Assembly: GCA_018335755.1 (NCBI GenBank)
Contig: JAGXRK010000054.1
Location: 1-51,527, forward strand
DNA: 51,527 nt
Reading direction: 5' to 3'
Origin: Ignavibacterium sp.
GTDB lineage: Bacteria > Bacteroidota > Ignavibacteria > Ignavibacteriales > Ignavibacteriaceae
Part shown: positions 18,002 to 26,907 of the stretch, piece after piece
How the letters are laid out: each line of letters begins with the position of its first letter
Position numbering within the stretch: the first letter of the stretch is position 1
Notes under the pieces: model-generated
The model's input: the letters and a program-made list of their open reading frames with translations, nothing else
Database searches by the model: none
Told to the model about the DNA's origin: nothing
Program-made: the position numbers and the translations under genes

Positions 18002-19228
18002 ATGAAAACCAAATTATTTGCACAGTTGAAAAAGATAGTTGTCTTAATCATTATTACGGCATCTTTTTCTTTCGCCCAAACCTGGCAGCTTCAGAATTCA
18101 AACTTTACAGGACAGTTAAAAGGAGTTTATGTAATAAACCCAACGACTGCCTGGGCTTGCGGAGATAACGGGACCTTGCTTAATACCATTAACGCCGGAA
18201 CAAATTGGATAAGTATTGTATTAACAGGCTCCGATTTGCATCAAGTAGTTTTTAAAGATGAAAATACCGGAATAGTTGTTGGTGATAACGGAACTGTTTT
18301 TGTTACCACAAACGGAGGTCTGAATTGGGTTTCAAAAAACAGCGGTTCATCTGCCCAGCTTAGAAACTTAACTTATGGAGGCGGTTCAACTTATTATGCC
18401 GTTGGTGATGATGGTGCAGCTATTAAATCAACTGATGACGGAAATACCTGGACGGTTTTAACAAGCGGAACAACTGAAAGGCTGCTTTGTGCTGCTGCGG
18501 TAAATGAAAACGTCTGGATTGGCGGCAGAAATGGACTATTATTATTTTCTAATAATGGAGGGTCATCATTTAATATTATGACAAGCCCTGCTGCAGATGA
18601 TATTAAGGACATTCAATTTGTTAATGCATCTGTTGGCTTTGCTGCCGGGAGTAATTCGTTTTTTATGTATACCAGTAACGGCGGAGCTAATTGGGTGTCT
18701 CGCTCAACAGGAATTTTGCAAGGATTAAACGGACTGCATTTTAAGGATGACCAAAACGGCTGGGTAGTTGGCGGCAGTGGCACTTTGTATTCTACCAATA
18801 ATGCAGGATTAAATTGGCTGCCAATTCAATCTTCAACAACGCAGGATTTAAATTCAATTCATTCTTTTGACGGAGTTAATGCGTGGGCGGTTGGTAATTC
18901 AGGAGTGATTACAAGTAATTACTCGCCAACAACCAACATTGATCAAGCCAATCAAACCATACCGGGTGCATTTGAAGTAAGGCAGAATTTCCCCAACCCC
19001 TTCAATCCTGCTACAGTTATAAGCTGGCAATCCAATCAAGGGGCTAACACAACCCTGAAAATATTTAATTTATTGGGAAATGAAGTTGCAGTTCTTGTAA
19101 ATGAATTTAAACCCGCCGGAAGTTACAGTGTAAGTTTTGATGCTTCAGGATTATCCAGCGGTGTTTATGTATATTCGCTTCAGGTTAATGGTATAACCTC
19201 TTCCAAAAAGATGACACTCTTAAAATAA
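18002..19228 (+). CDS. Secreted Ycf48-like beta-propeller protein with T9SS sorting domain
   Basis: 408 aa. Signal peptide MKTKLFAQLKKIVVLIIITASFSFAQ. About seven short repeats of the Ycf48/BNR kind occupy residues 30-310 (TAWACGDNGTLLNTINAGTNW, GIVVGDNGTVFVTTNGGLNW, YAVGDDGAAIKSTDDGNTW, GWVVGGSGTLYSTNNAGLNW); each gives one propeller blade. The last ~85 residues are a T9SS type A domain (RQNFPNPFNPATVISW ... LSSGVYVYSLQ...KKMTLLK). A good ribosome site (AAGAGGAAAAAT) precedes the ATG. It is a single gene between two terminators. The ligand is unknown; a surface scaffold or binding role is likely. Confidence 0.9.
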   Translation: MKTKLFAQLKKIVVLIIITASFSFAQTWQLQNSNFTGQLKGVYVINPTTAWACGDNGTLLNTINAGTNWISIVLTGSDLHQVVFKDENTGIVVGDNGTVFVTTNGGLNWVSKNSGSSAQLRNLTYGGGSTYYAVGDDGAAIKSTDDGNTWTVLTSGTTERLLCAAAVNENVWIGGRNGLLLFSNNGGSSFNIMTSPAADDIKDIQFVNASVGFAAGSNSFFMYTSNGGANWVSRSTGILQGLNGLHFKDDQNGWVVGGSGTLYSTNNAGLNWLPIQSSTTQDLNSIHSFDGVNAWAVGNSGVITSNYSPTTNIDQANQTIPGAFEVRQNFPNPFNPATVISWQSNQGANTTLKIFNLLGNEVAVLVNEFKPAGSYSVSFDASGLSSGVYVYSLQVNGITSSKKMTLLK

Positions 19229-19274
19229 CTTTAGATTAAACGCAGACGATATCAATAGTTTTCTGCCTTTTCTG

Positions 19275-19319
19275 ATCCCGTTAAGTTTTTAGAATATAAA
19301 GCTTAACGGGATTTTTTTT
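19275..19319 (+). terminator. Rho-independent terminator after the Ycf48-like gene
   Basis: A perfect 11-bp stem ATCCCGTTAAG / CTTAACGGGAT has a 16-nt loop and is followed by TTTTTTT. Confidence 0.88.
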
Positions 19320-19422
19320 ATAAAAATGAAAAAAATATCACCGTCTATTAATTGGCAAAATTTTATCAGTGCAACAATTAACAATTATATAAAGAAAAAT
19401 CGCTTTATCATTTAGTAAAAAC

Positions 19423-19454
19423 CTTGTTTATCTTGCAAAAACCTTATAATTTTG
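19423..19454 (+). promoter_or_regulatory. Bacteroidota-type promoter for the H-type lectin gene
   Basis: The -33-like CTTG ends at 19426; a 20-bp spacer then leads to the -7 element TAATTTTG (19447-19454), matching TAnnTTTG. The ATG lies 35 bp downstream, with AAGGAG at 19479-19484. Confidence 0.5.
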
Positions 19455-19489
19455 GACAGTTATTCATTAACCAACTTTAAGGAGAAAGT

Positions 19490-19849
19490 ATGAAAAAATC
19501 AGCAGTTCTTATGTTTGCAGTTTTATTTTTAGGATTTGCAGCTTTTGTATCAGCTCAAACTGTTCAGAGCGGAACCTGGTCAATTGGTCCCTCCACTCCG
19601 CAATATTCGCTTTCTAAGAGTACGGGTGAACGGACAATGACAGTTGATATTGATTTCAATGAAGCATTTAATTCTAAACCAAACGTTGTTCTCTCTGTTA
19701 CTCAGATTGATGCAGATAAAGAGTTCAATCAGAGATATAATGTAGAAGCCATTTCTGTTTCAAGAGACGGATTTACACTAAAAATCCGTACGTGGGCTGA
19801 TTCAAAGATTTTTAGCATAAGCGGATTCTGGATGGCACACGCAGACTAA
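19490..19849 (+). CDS. Secreted H-type lectin domain protein
   Basis: 119 aa. Signal peptide MKKSAVLMFAVLFLGFAAFVSAQ, then one domain of ~95 residues that fits the H-type lectin family (known in discoidin and snail agglutinin): SGTWSIGPSTPQ, DFNEAFNSKPNVVLSVTQID, RYNVEAISVSRDGFTLKI, TWADSKIFSISGFWMAHA. The conserved Phe-x-x-x-Phe, Pro-x-Val, Gly-Phe and Trp-x-Ala positions are visible. Members form small beta-sandwich trimers or hexamers that bind sugars such as GalNAc. There is no anchor or T9SS tail, so it should be periplasmic or freely released. It has its own promoter, a strong AAGGAG site and a terminator, so it is an independent and perhaps well expressed unit. Confidence 0.8.
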   Translation: MKKSAVLMFAVLFLGFAAFVSAQTVQSGTWSIGPSTPQYSLSKSTGERTMTVDIDFNEAFNSKPNVVLSVTQIDADKEFNQRYNVEAISVSRDGFTLKIRTWADSKIFSISGFWMAHAD

Positions 19850-19871
19850 GACATTCTGCAAATTTAAATTT

Positions 19872-19906
19872 AAGCCGTTATTCTCCGGGGTAACGGCTTT
19901 TTTTAT
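19872..19906 (+). terminator. Rho-independent terminator after the lectin gene
   Basis: A 9-bp stem AAGCCGTTA / TAACGGCTT has a 10-nt loop and is followed by TTTTTTATTT. Confidence 0.9.
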
Positions 19907-20025
19907 TTAATATTAGCCCTATATTCAAAACCCTCTCTTTTTTACTTTGAATTAAGTGCACATTTAAATATTTTTTGATTGGCAACAATTCGTTTTTAAG
20001 AATATTTAGAATTGGTTTTTCACTG

Positions 20026-20856
20026 ATGAAAAAACTTTTATTACTGCTTTTACCATTCCTGTTTTTAAGTTGTGAAACTAGTCCGCCTACCAATCCGACA
20101 GGACCTTCTGTTAAAACCGGAGAAATTTTACTTAACATCTCTTTTAATATCGATGCGGGTCTTAATGCTTCAAAAAAAGTTTTACTTGAAGATTTTGCTA
20201 ACGTCAGCTGTGCGCCGTGTGTTATCTCAAACAGAATTATTGAATCATTAGTTAAAGAAACCTACGGAACAGAAAAACTTATTTTTGTAAAATTTCCAAC
20301 CAACTTTCCTTCTGCTGTTGATCCCTTTTATCTGGCGGCTAAAAACGAATGTGATTTTAGAATGAGTTTCTATAATATCTTTTTTGCACCTACTGTTATT
20401 ATAGATGGACTTGCGCGTCCTGTTCCAACAGATTCAAACAGCATTAAGCAGGCAATTGATGTAAGATTAATCACACCAGCACCTTTTGATTTGAGCATCT
20501 CAAAGCAGATACAGGGCGGCGGACTGGTCATTGATCTCAGCATTACAGCAAAAGATACCATTTCATTCAACTATTCAGATCTGGTTCTCCATTTTACTTT
20601 GGTTGAATCTGAAATTGAGTTCACCACTCCGCCCGGCTCAAATGGTGAAACAATTTTTCATAATGTTTTAAGATTGCAACTGCCCGGAACACAAGGATAT
20701 AATCTTAATGAAATTAAGTTATCAGGAACGGCGGGATTATCAGCAAACTATGAAGAAACAATTGATGAATTATGGGATGTTACGAAACTTCATCCGGTGG
20801 TTTTTATTCAGAATAAACAAACAAAAGAAGTATATCAGTCGGGTTCAACATTTTAA
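20026..20856 (+). CDS. Omp28-like lipoprotein with thioredoxin-fold CxxC motif
   Basis: 276 aa from the ATG at 20026; the frame is open back to 19975, but the lipoprotein signal MKKLLLLLLPFLFLSC starts at 20026. Lipidated Cys16 lies in LFLSC. The mature part begins with a thioredoxin-like stretch, VLLEDFANVSCAPCVISNRI, carrying CAPC in the active-site position. The second half has the Omp28-family block EFTTPPGSNGETIFHNVLR. Omp28-related proteins are abundant outer-membrane antigens in Bacteroidota; their redox activity is plausible from CxxC but not established. It is the first of three such genes in a row. Confidence 0.83.
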   Translation: MKKLLLLLLPFLFLSCETSPPTNPTGPSVKTGEILLNISFNIDAGLNASKKVLLEDFANVSCAPCVISNRIIESLVKETYGTEKLIFVKFPTNFPSAVDPFYLAAKNECDFRMSFYNIFFAPTVIIDGLARPVPTDSNSIKQAIDVRLITPAPFDLSISKQIQGGGLVIDLSITAKDTISFNYSDLVLHFTLVESEIEFTTPPGSNGETIFHNVLRLQLPGTQGYNLNEIKLSGTAGLSANYEETIDELWDVTKLHPVVFIQNKQTKEVYQSGSTF

Positions 20857-20902
20857 AATTAATTCGTTCAGCCATTAATAAATAAAAACAGGAGTACACA
20901 TT

Positions 20903-22966
20903 ATGAAAAAAAAATTTACAAAAATAACTTTCCTTTTTCTACTGTTTTTAGTGCTCTTTCCCGCAAAGCAGAATCATTCACAAGTTCAGCGAAACCCAGT
21001 TATTGAGGCTTGTACAGGAACATGGTGTCAATGGTGTCCTTGCGGTCATACTACAATTGATCAGATATTGATCAATATGCCCAATGCTATAGCAATTGAG
21101 TATCACGGTCCGGCAAATGGTTCTGATCCCTTTAGTTTTTTCCCTGGAAATCAGATTATCGGTTTATTGGGAATGTCAGGATATCCAACCGGAGTAATAG
21201 ACAGAACCAGTGCTCCTCAATCACGGACTGCATGGCCCGGATTGATGAATCAACGGTTTAGTGTTCCTGCACCTGTCAGCATAACCATGGATAAATCGTA
21301 TAACAAAATAACCAGGGAGCTGGATGTTAATATACATTCGGTGGCTGAAACTAATCTTACCGGAGAGTACAAGCTCAGCTTTTTAATTTTGGAAAGCGGA
21401 ATAGTTTATCCACAAACCGGTAACGGCTCTTGCCCGGGAGGTACAAACTACGTTCATAATCACCTTGTTAGAGCAATGATTAATGGTTCGCTTGGTGATC
21501 CGTTGAATGGAACTTCACCCTGGAACGCCGGTGATACATTATCAAAAAGAATTCTTTATTCTGTTCCGGCATCTTTCGTTGCAGATAACTGTGAGTTGGT
21601 GGCATTTGTTTATAAAGTAGGAGCGACATTAAACACCAGTGAAATTCAGCAGGCAGAAAAATGGCCTCTTATTTCACCCGACTATGTGGTAACAGTAACA
21701 TCAACAAACCCGGACGTTATTTCAAGTAATATTTCCGTAACTCAGTTTACTACTTCCATTATTAATGAAGGGCTGCTTGATGATACTTATTATGTTGAGG
21801 CAAGCATTGATGGACCTTCAGGATGGTCTGGCGAGTTCACAACCACAAACGGTACTTTTGCTTTTGGTGAAACCGATTCAATTGACGTATTGTTTAATAA
21901 TACTGCAGACGTTCTGGTTTCAGTAAATCCAAATGGATTTGATGGCGTTGGTGAAATACTAGTTCAGTTTACATCGAAAAATGATCCCGGCATAATAGCA
22001 TTATCCAGAGTAAGAATTGTTACAACCACCGGTGTTGATATGCTTATAGTAGATGCAAGCGGTGAGGGTTACGGAGAGTTTATGGAAAGCTCTTTAGATA
22101 AGTTCTATGATGGATCTTATGGTATTATAGCGCGCGAAGCACTGGAAAGTCCTGATGCAGATTTATCAAACTTCTATCTTGTTGCCTGGGTTGCAGGAAA
22201 TGCGTTCCCGGTCTTTCAAAATGAAGAGGTAAGTTTACTAGAGGGTCTTTTAGATAATGGCGGAAGACTTTTTATTACCGGACAGAACATTGGAAAAGAT
22301 ATTTTCGATGCAAGCGGACAAAGTCAGTTTGCACAGAGTTTTTACAATAACTACCTGCACGCAACTTATGTAAATGACTTTGGAGGAAGTTTCTTTATTA
22401 CGGGAGTGACCGGTGATCCGATTGGGAACGGACAAGCGTTTGCACTTAATAATGTTTATGACAGATCACCCGATCAGATTGCACCGTTTAATTCTAATGC
22501 AACTCCTGTACTTCAGTTTGGTGGAGGTCCTAACCGGGCAGCATTGAAGGTGGAAACTCAAGACTACCGTGTTGTTTATTTTGCTCTTGGTCTGGAACAA
22601 ATTGATTCGGAAGCAATAAGAGATACTCTGGTATCGAGAACACTTAATTGGCTGATGGATGGAGTTGTCGTTGGAGTGGATGAAAATAAACCGGTTATTA
22701 TTAATACTTTCTCACTCGATCAGAATTACCCAAATCCGTTTAACCCGTCAACATTAATTTCATATTCTGTTGGTGAAGAGGTTCAGGTAAACCTTAAGGT
22801 TTATGATATTATGGGTGCCGAAGTTGCCGAGCTTGTAAACAGAAAACAATCTCCCGGCAACTATCAAATCCAGTTTGACGCATCAGGTTTGTCTTCGGGT
22901 ATTTACCTTTACAAGCTTAGTGCCGGAGAGTTTCTTTCTGTTAAAAAAATGTCGCTAATTAAATAG
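20903..22966 (+). CDS. Omp28-like thioredoxin-fold protein with T9SS sorting domain
   Basis: 687 aa. Signal peptide MKKKFTKITFLFLLFLVLFPAKQNHSQ. The N-terminal domain resembles Omp28: VIEACTGTWCQWCPCGHTTI with three nearby Cys (CQWCPC) in the thioredoxin active-site position. An Ig/NEW-like beta region covers about 255-370. At 375-560 there is a class-I glutamine-amidotransferase-like Rossmann segment (VDMLIVDASGEGYGEF ... LLDNGGRLFITGQNIGKD), where catalytic residues are not evident. A T9SS type A tail follows (DQNYPNPFNPSTLISY ... LSSGIYLYKL...VKKMSLIK). An AGGAG site lies upstream. It is 46 bp after the Omp28-like lipoprotein gene and is followed by a terminator. Confidence 0.88.
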   Translation: MKKKFTKITFLFLLFLVLFPAKQNHSQVQRNPVIEACTGTWCQWCPCGHTTIDQILINMPNAIAIEYHGPANGSDPFSFFPGNQIIGLLGMSGYPTGVIDRTSAPQSRTAWPGLMNQRFSVPAPVSITMDKSYNKITRELDVNIHSVAETNLTGEYKLSFLILESGIVYPQTGNGSCPGGTNYVHNHLVRAMINGSLGDPLNGTSPWNAGDTLSKRILYSVPASFVADNCELVAFVYKVGATLNTSEIQQAEKWPLISPDYVVTVTSTNPDVISSNISVTQFTTSIINEGLLDDTYYVEASIDGPSGWSGEFTTTNGTFAFGETDSIDVLFNNTADVLVSVNPNGFDGVGEILVQFTSKNDPGIIALSRVRIVTTTGVDMLIVDASGEGYGEFMESSLDKFYDGSYGIIAREALESPDADLSNFYLVAWVAGNAFPVFQNEEVSLLEGLLDNGGRLFITGQNIGKDIFDASGQSQFAQSFYNNYLHATYVNDFGGSFFITGVTGDPIGNGQAFALNNVYDRSPDQIAPFNSNATPVLQFGGGPNRAALKVETQDYRVVYFALGLEQIDSEAIRDTLVSRTLNWLMDGVVVGVDENKPVIINTFSLDQNYPNPFNPSTLISYSVGEEVQVNLKVYDIMGAEVAELVNRKQSPGNYQIQFDASGLSSGIYLYKLSAGEFLSVKKMSLIK

Positions 22967-22979
22967 CTATATAGAATTT

Positions 22980-23013
22980 TTCCGGGTACAGAATATGTGC
23001 CCGGAATTTATTT
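22980..23013 (+). terminator. Terminator after the 20903 gene
   Basis: A 10-bp stem TTCCGGGTAC / GTGCCCGGAA (one G-U) has a 7-nt loop and is followed by TTTATTT; the U-run is imperfect. Confidence 0.7.
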
Positions 23014-23036
23014 AATAATTATTGAATGGAATTGTT

Positions 23037-23774
23037 ATGAAGTTGACAAAAGCAATTTTAGTCTTTTTGATGTTTTTAAGTCCTGCAGTAAATGCACAGG
23101 ACATACAGGTAATTGTACATGATTCTTTTAAGTATGAACACTTTACCGTTGCTGAAATAGTCTTTGATTTTGAGGTTATTAATATCTCCGGCCAAACACA
23201 AACGGTTTTTGAAGTAAGAACAATTAATAATCTTCCTGCAAACTGGACCTCATCATTATGCTTTGGACAGCTATGCTTTCCCCCTGAGTTAGACAGCATT
23301 GTAACAGCCCCGCCGTTTCCGGAACCACCTTTGGAACCAGGAGATACATTGATTACATCATTGCATGTTTTCACCGACCAGGTTTCAATTGGAACGGCAA
23401 ACGTTCAATTGCAGGTAGGAACGTTGAGGAATCCGAATGACAGAATTATACTTGATTTTGTTGCAACCACAGATCCAACAGTTAATGTTCAGCTAATAAA
23501 TAAATTACCTCAAGATTACTTTTTATCACAGAATTATCCTAATCCGTTTAATCCATCTACTATGATAAATTTTGGAATAAAGGAAGCGGGAAGTGTTTCA
23601 ATTAAAATATATAATATTCTTGGAAGCGAAATAGCAGAAGTGGTTAATGATTACTTTACACCCGGCACCTACAGCTATTCATTCGATGCATCTGAGCTTT
23701 CAAGCGGAATTTATCTTTATAAAATAATTTCAAATGATTTTGTTCAGACGAAAAAAATGATTTTACAGAAATAA
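23037..23774 (+). CDS. Secreted T9SS-sorted protein of unknown function
   Basis: 245 aa from the ATG at 23037; an in-frame TTG at 23022 is less likely because the signal peptide MKLTKAILVFLMFLSPAVNAQ begins at 23037. The mature N-terminal ~125 residues are a single beta-sandwich-like domain with two Cys (SLCFGQLCFPPEL) and no recognised family. The remainder is a T9SS type A domain (SQNYPNPFNPSTMINF ... LSSGIYLYKIISNDFVQTKKM). It is small for a T9SS substrate and may be a structural or partner protein for its Omp28-like neighbours (inference). Confidence 0.85.
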   Translation: MKLTKAILVFLMFLSPAVNAQDIQVIVHDSFKYEHFTVAEIVFDFEVINISGQTQTVFEVRTINNLPANWTSSLCFGQLCFPPELDSIVTAPPFPEPPLEPGDTLITSLHVFTDQVSIGTANVQLQVGTLRNPNDRIILDFVATTDPTVNVQLINKLPQDYFLSQNYPNPFNPSTMINFGIKEAGSVSIKIYNILGSEIAEVVNDYFTPGTYSYSFDASELSSGIYLYKIISNDFVQTKKMILQK

Positions 23775-23878
23775 TTTTTAACAGTTATGATTTTTATAAA
23801 TAGGGGAAAGTTGATTTAGAAGTATGGTTCTTTAGGATTGTAATTCACTATTTAACCACATATCTCAGGGGTATCACC

Positions 23879-26164
23879 GTGAAAAAATTAGTACTAATGT
23901 TCTTATTACAATTAATTGCAATTGGGGCAATTTATGCACAAGGTGTACAGCTTAAGTTTATTACACATAACGGATATGGCAATAATTTGTATCTTGATAA
24001 TATTACTGTTGGTAATAGATTTGCAACTGATGCAGCGGTTTTATCAATTAATAATATTACCGCCGATACAAGCTATGCTATTGGATCAACACCCTTTAAT
24101 TTGAATCCTTCGGTTAGTGTAATCAATCTTGGATTAAACAATATTACAGGTTCATTTACTGTTACAATGGCGGTAAGTCCCGGCACATATTCAAGTACAA
24201 AAACAATAAATTCACTTAATGCCGGAATAGCAGCTGAAGTAATATTCGATCCACTCACAATTACTCCTGGTCAGGCAGTAAATATTCAGGTAACGTCTAA
24301 TTTAACAGGAGATGAAAATCCTGCAAATAATACATTAAACCAAAATACACTGTTATTACCCGGAGCAATTAAAAATGTTTTACTTGAAGAATGGACAAGC
24401 ACTACCTGCGGACCGTGTGCGTCAAATAATCCTACTATTGATGCATTTGTAAATGCACATTTTGATTCATTAGTGGCAATAAAATATCATGTTGGTTGGC
24501 CCTCACCAGGCAACGACCCAATGTATCTATATAATCCCACCCAGTCTTATGACAGAAGATTTTACTATGGAGTTAATGCTGTACCGCATGTTATAATGGA
24601 TGGACTTATTAATCCTTCCTATCCATATTCTAATGCCCCAAGTTTACCGACAGCATACTATCAGGCAAAAGCAATAGCATCTCCGCTTTCAGTAAGTGTT
24701 ATGGATACAAGAATTTCTACAGATTCTATAAGGGCAGATATTACAATAAATATTTATTCACCTCTCAGTGCAGGAAATTATTATTTAAGAGTTCATGCAA
24801 TTGAAAGGAAAATAGAATATGCAACACCCCCGGGCACGAATGGTGAAAGAATTTTTTCTGATGTTTTTAGAAGAGCATTTCCAAACTCTCTCGGTACACC
24901 GATTCCAACCACTGTGGGAATCCATAATATAACCATTACTTACCCAATGGATAATGCAGTATGGGTAGATTCTATGATTTATACTGCGGTGTTTATCCAG
25001 AATGACGCAACCAAAGAAGTATTAAATAGCGCTAAAGCAAGAGACCATTTAGTTAAGAATATAAACTTAGCGCAAATACCTGTTAATACAGAACGTGAAA
25101 AAGAATTTGCGCCTGATTTTATTCAAGGAGTCTTGCCAGGTAAATTAGGAACGTTTGATTCATTTGCTGGAACATTTCAATACCAGTTGTTTGAGACAGA
25201 TTTTCCACCTGCGGGATGGGTTGTTAAAAACCCTGATAACGGCATAACTTTCCAGCAATTTACAGGGGCAAATGGTCCTTCACTTGGCGGAAATAATTCT
25301 GTAAAAATGGACTTTTACAGTTATAATACATCGGGGCAAAAAGATACCCTGATATCACCACTTTATTTTGGTCTGTTAGAAACGGACTCGGTAAAATTTG
25401 ATTTTGCTTATGCGCAATACAGCACAACTTATATAGATTCTCTTATCGTGTTATTATCCATAGATGGCGGACAAACATTTCCGTTTACAGTATTCAGAAA
25501 AGGCGGTTCGTCGCTTGCAACTGCACCGATCACAACATCTGCATTTATTCCTAATACTTCACAGTGGCAGACCCACTCATTTTCTTTATCGGGAGTTGTT
25601 CCCGTTGAATTAACTTCTTTTACTGCAAATAAAATTCAGGGTGGCGTATTGCTCGAATGGACCACTGCAAGTGAAGTTAATAATCTTTGTTTTGAAATTG
25701 AAAGATCTGTGGCAGGCAGTCCATTTATAACAGTCGGATTTATTGATGGAAAAGGAACTACAACAGAGCAGCAGAAATACTCTTACTTTGATAAAGTTGA
25801 TTATAATGGCAATCAGTCTATAAACTACAGATTGAAACAGGTTGATTTTGACGGACATACGAGTTACAGCGATGTTGTAGAAGTAAAATTTGACATACCT
25901 GTTGAATTCATACTTCATCAGAATTATCCTAATCCATTCAATCCTTCCACAAAAATTACTTTTGCACTGCCCGTGGAAGAATTTGTTACTTTAAAAGTTT
26001 TTGATTTGCTTGGTAAAGAAGTAGCAAGTTTAATCAATGAAATAAAGGCAGCTGGAACATACGAGACAAATTTTAATGCAACTGGTCTGGCTTCTGGCGT
26101 TTATATTTACAAACTGAGTGCAGGAAGCTATACCAGCACAATGAAGATGACGATAATAAGATGA
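23879..26164 (+). CDS. Large Omp28-like protein with T9SS sorting domain (GTG start)
   Basis: 761 aa with a GTG start; the signal peptide (KKLVLMFLLQLIAIGAIYAQ) follows at once and AGGGG lies about 7 bp upstream. The order is: N-terminal Ig-like domain (to ~155); Omp28/thioredoxin domain with VLLEEWTSTTCGPCASNNPT (CGPC is the thioredoxin-type active site) and EYATPPGTNGERIFSDVFRR; a jelly-roll-like segment at ~420-560; a fibronectin-III-like module (VELTSFTANKIQGGVLLEWTT ... ERSVAGSPF); and a T9SS type A tail (HQNYPNPFNPSTKITF ... LASGVYIYKL). The FN3-like module and tail resemble the end of the M28 protein at 49017. It is predicted to be attached to the cell surface, with a possible disulfide exchange role. 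Confidence 0.88.
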   Translation: MKKLVLMFLLQLIAIGAIYAQGVQLKFITHNGYGNNLYLDNITVGNRFATDAAVLSINNITADTSYAIGSTPFNLNPSVSVINLGLNNITGSFTVTMAVSPGTYSSTKTINSLNAGIAAEVIFDPLTITPGQAVNIQVTSNLTGDENPANNTLNQNTLLLPGAIKNVLLEEWTSTTCGPCASNNPTIDAFVNAHFDSLVAIKYHVGWPSPGNDPMYLYNPTQSYDRRFYYGVNAVPHVIMDGLINPSYPYSNAPSLPTAYYQAKAIASPLSVSVMDTRISTDSIRADITINIYSPLSAGNYYLRVHAIERKIEYATPPGTNGERIFSDVFRRAFPNSLGTPIPTTVGIHNITITYPMDNAVWVDSMIYTAVFIQNDATKEVLNSAKARDHLVKNINLAQIPVNTEREKEFAPDFIQGVLPGKLGTFDSFAGTFQYQLFETDFPPAGWVVKNPDNGITFQQFTGANGPSLGGNNSVKMDFYSYNTSGQKDTLISPLYFGLLETDSVKFDFAYAQYSTTYIDSLIVLLSIDGGQTFPFTVFRKGGSSLATAPITTSAFIPNTSQWQTHSFSLSGVVPVELTSFTANKIQGGVLLEWTTASEVNNLCFEIERSVAGSPFITVGFIDGKGTTTEQQKYSYFDKVDYNGNQSINYRLKQVDFDGHTSYSDVVEVKFDIPVEFILHQNYPNPFNPSTKITFALPVEEFVTLKVFDLLGKEVASLINEIKAAGTYETNFNATGLASGVYIYKLSAGSYTSTMKMTIIR

Positions 26165-26199
26165 TTTTCTGGAGGTTATCTCAAAAGTCTTAGACACAA

Positions 26200-26262
26200 G
26201 GTGGCCGCAACTTTAAAATTGCGTATTTGTTATATTTTCGTAATCTTAAGTTTGCGGCTACC
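26200..26262. repeat. Imperfect inverted repeat in the intergenic space
   Basis: The left arm from 26200 (GGTGGCCGCAA-CTTTAAAATTGCG) and the right arm ending at 26262 are complementary over ~23 bp with a few mismatches, and enclose an AT-rich loop. No T-run follows on either strand, so it is not a standard terminator. Confidence 0.6.
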
Positions 26263-26332
26263 ATAAAAAAATGAGTTTTGGTACAGCCCCGATATTAAAA
26301 CTAGTATTATATAATAGATCCCGGAGAAATAA

Positions 26333-26836
26333 ATGAAATATTTTGTGTGTTTGTTCTTATCGGTTTTGGTTCTTAACACAGCCGCAGCACAAAACGAAGA
26401 GTTAAAAGGCAAAACAGCACCCAACTTTACACTTACCGACATAGACGGCAAGCAGTTTGAGTTAAACAAAATAATAGGTGAAGGTCCCGTGCTGTTAAGC
26501 TTCTGGGCAACGTGGTGCAAGCCCTGTATGGAAGAGCTGGCAGAGTTTAACAAAATATATAATGATCTTAAAGGTAAAGGATTTAAACTTATTGCAGTTT
26601 CAACTGATAATGAAAAAACAGTTGCTAAAGTTAAGCCCTTTATTAAGTCAAGGAATTACAATTTTACAGTTCTAATGGATACTAATTCAGAGGTTGCACG
26701 AAAATACTATGCTCAGCAAATCCCATACTCAGTTATGCTTGATAAAAACGGATCAATTATCTATTCCCACCTTGGATATATGAAAGGTGATGAAAAGAAG
26801 GTTCGCTCATTGATTGAAGAACAACTTAAAAAATAA
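26333..26836 (+). CDS. TlpA/ResA-like thiol-disulfide oxidoreductase
   Basis: 167 aa. Signal peptide MKYFVCLFLSVLVLNTAAAQ. The AhpC/TSA-type thioredoxin fold is clear: GKTAPNFTLTDIDGKQFEL, then VLLSFWATWCKPCMEELAEF with active-site WCKPC (about residue 63), then the cis-Pro region QQIPYSVMLDKNG. The length is typical for an exported TlpA/ResA protein that reduces or isomerises disulfides in the periplasm. The RBS is CCGGAGAAATAA. It is placed between three Omp28-like proteins and a DUF6029 barrel, suggesting service to secreted Cys-containing proteins (inference). Confidence 0.93.
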   Translation: MKYFVCLFLSVLVLNTAAAQNEELKGKTAPNFTLTDIDGKQFELNKIIGEGPVLLSFWATWCKPCMEELAEFNKIYNDLKGKGFKLIAVSTDNEKTVAKVKPFIKSRNYNFTVLMDTNSEVARKYYAQQIPYSVMLDKNGSIIYSHLGYMKGDEKKVRSLIEEQLKK

Positions 26837-26907
26837 CATAGTTTTTAGATTTCTTGTTTGGGTACTCTTAAAACTGGATCTATCTGCAAATAAAACAATA
26901 TCATAAT

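Noticed and set aside
23916..24104. 62-codon plus-strand frame within the 23879 gene
   Set aside because: Out-of-frame shadow; the GTG-started frame has a signal peptide and recognisable domains.
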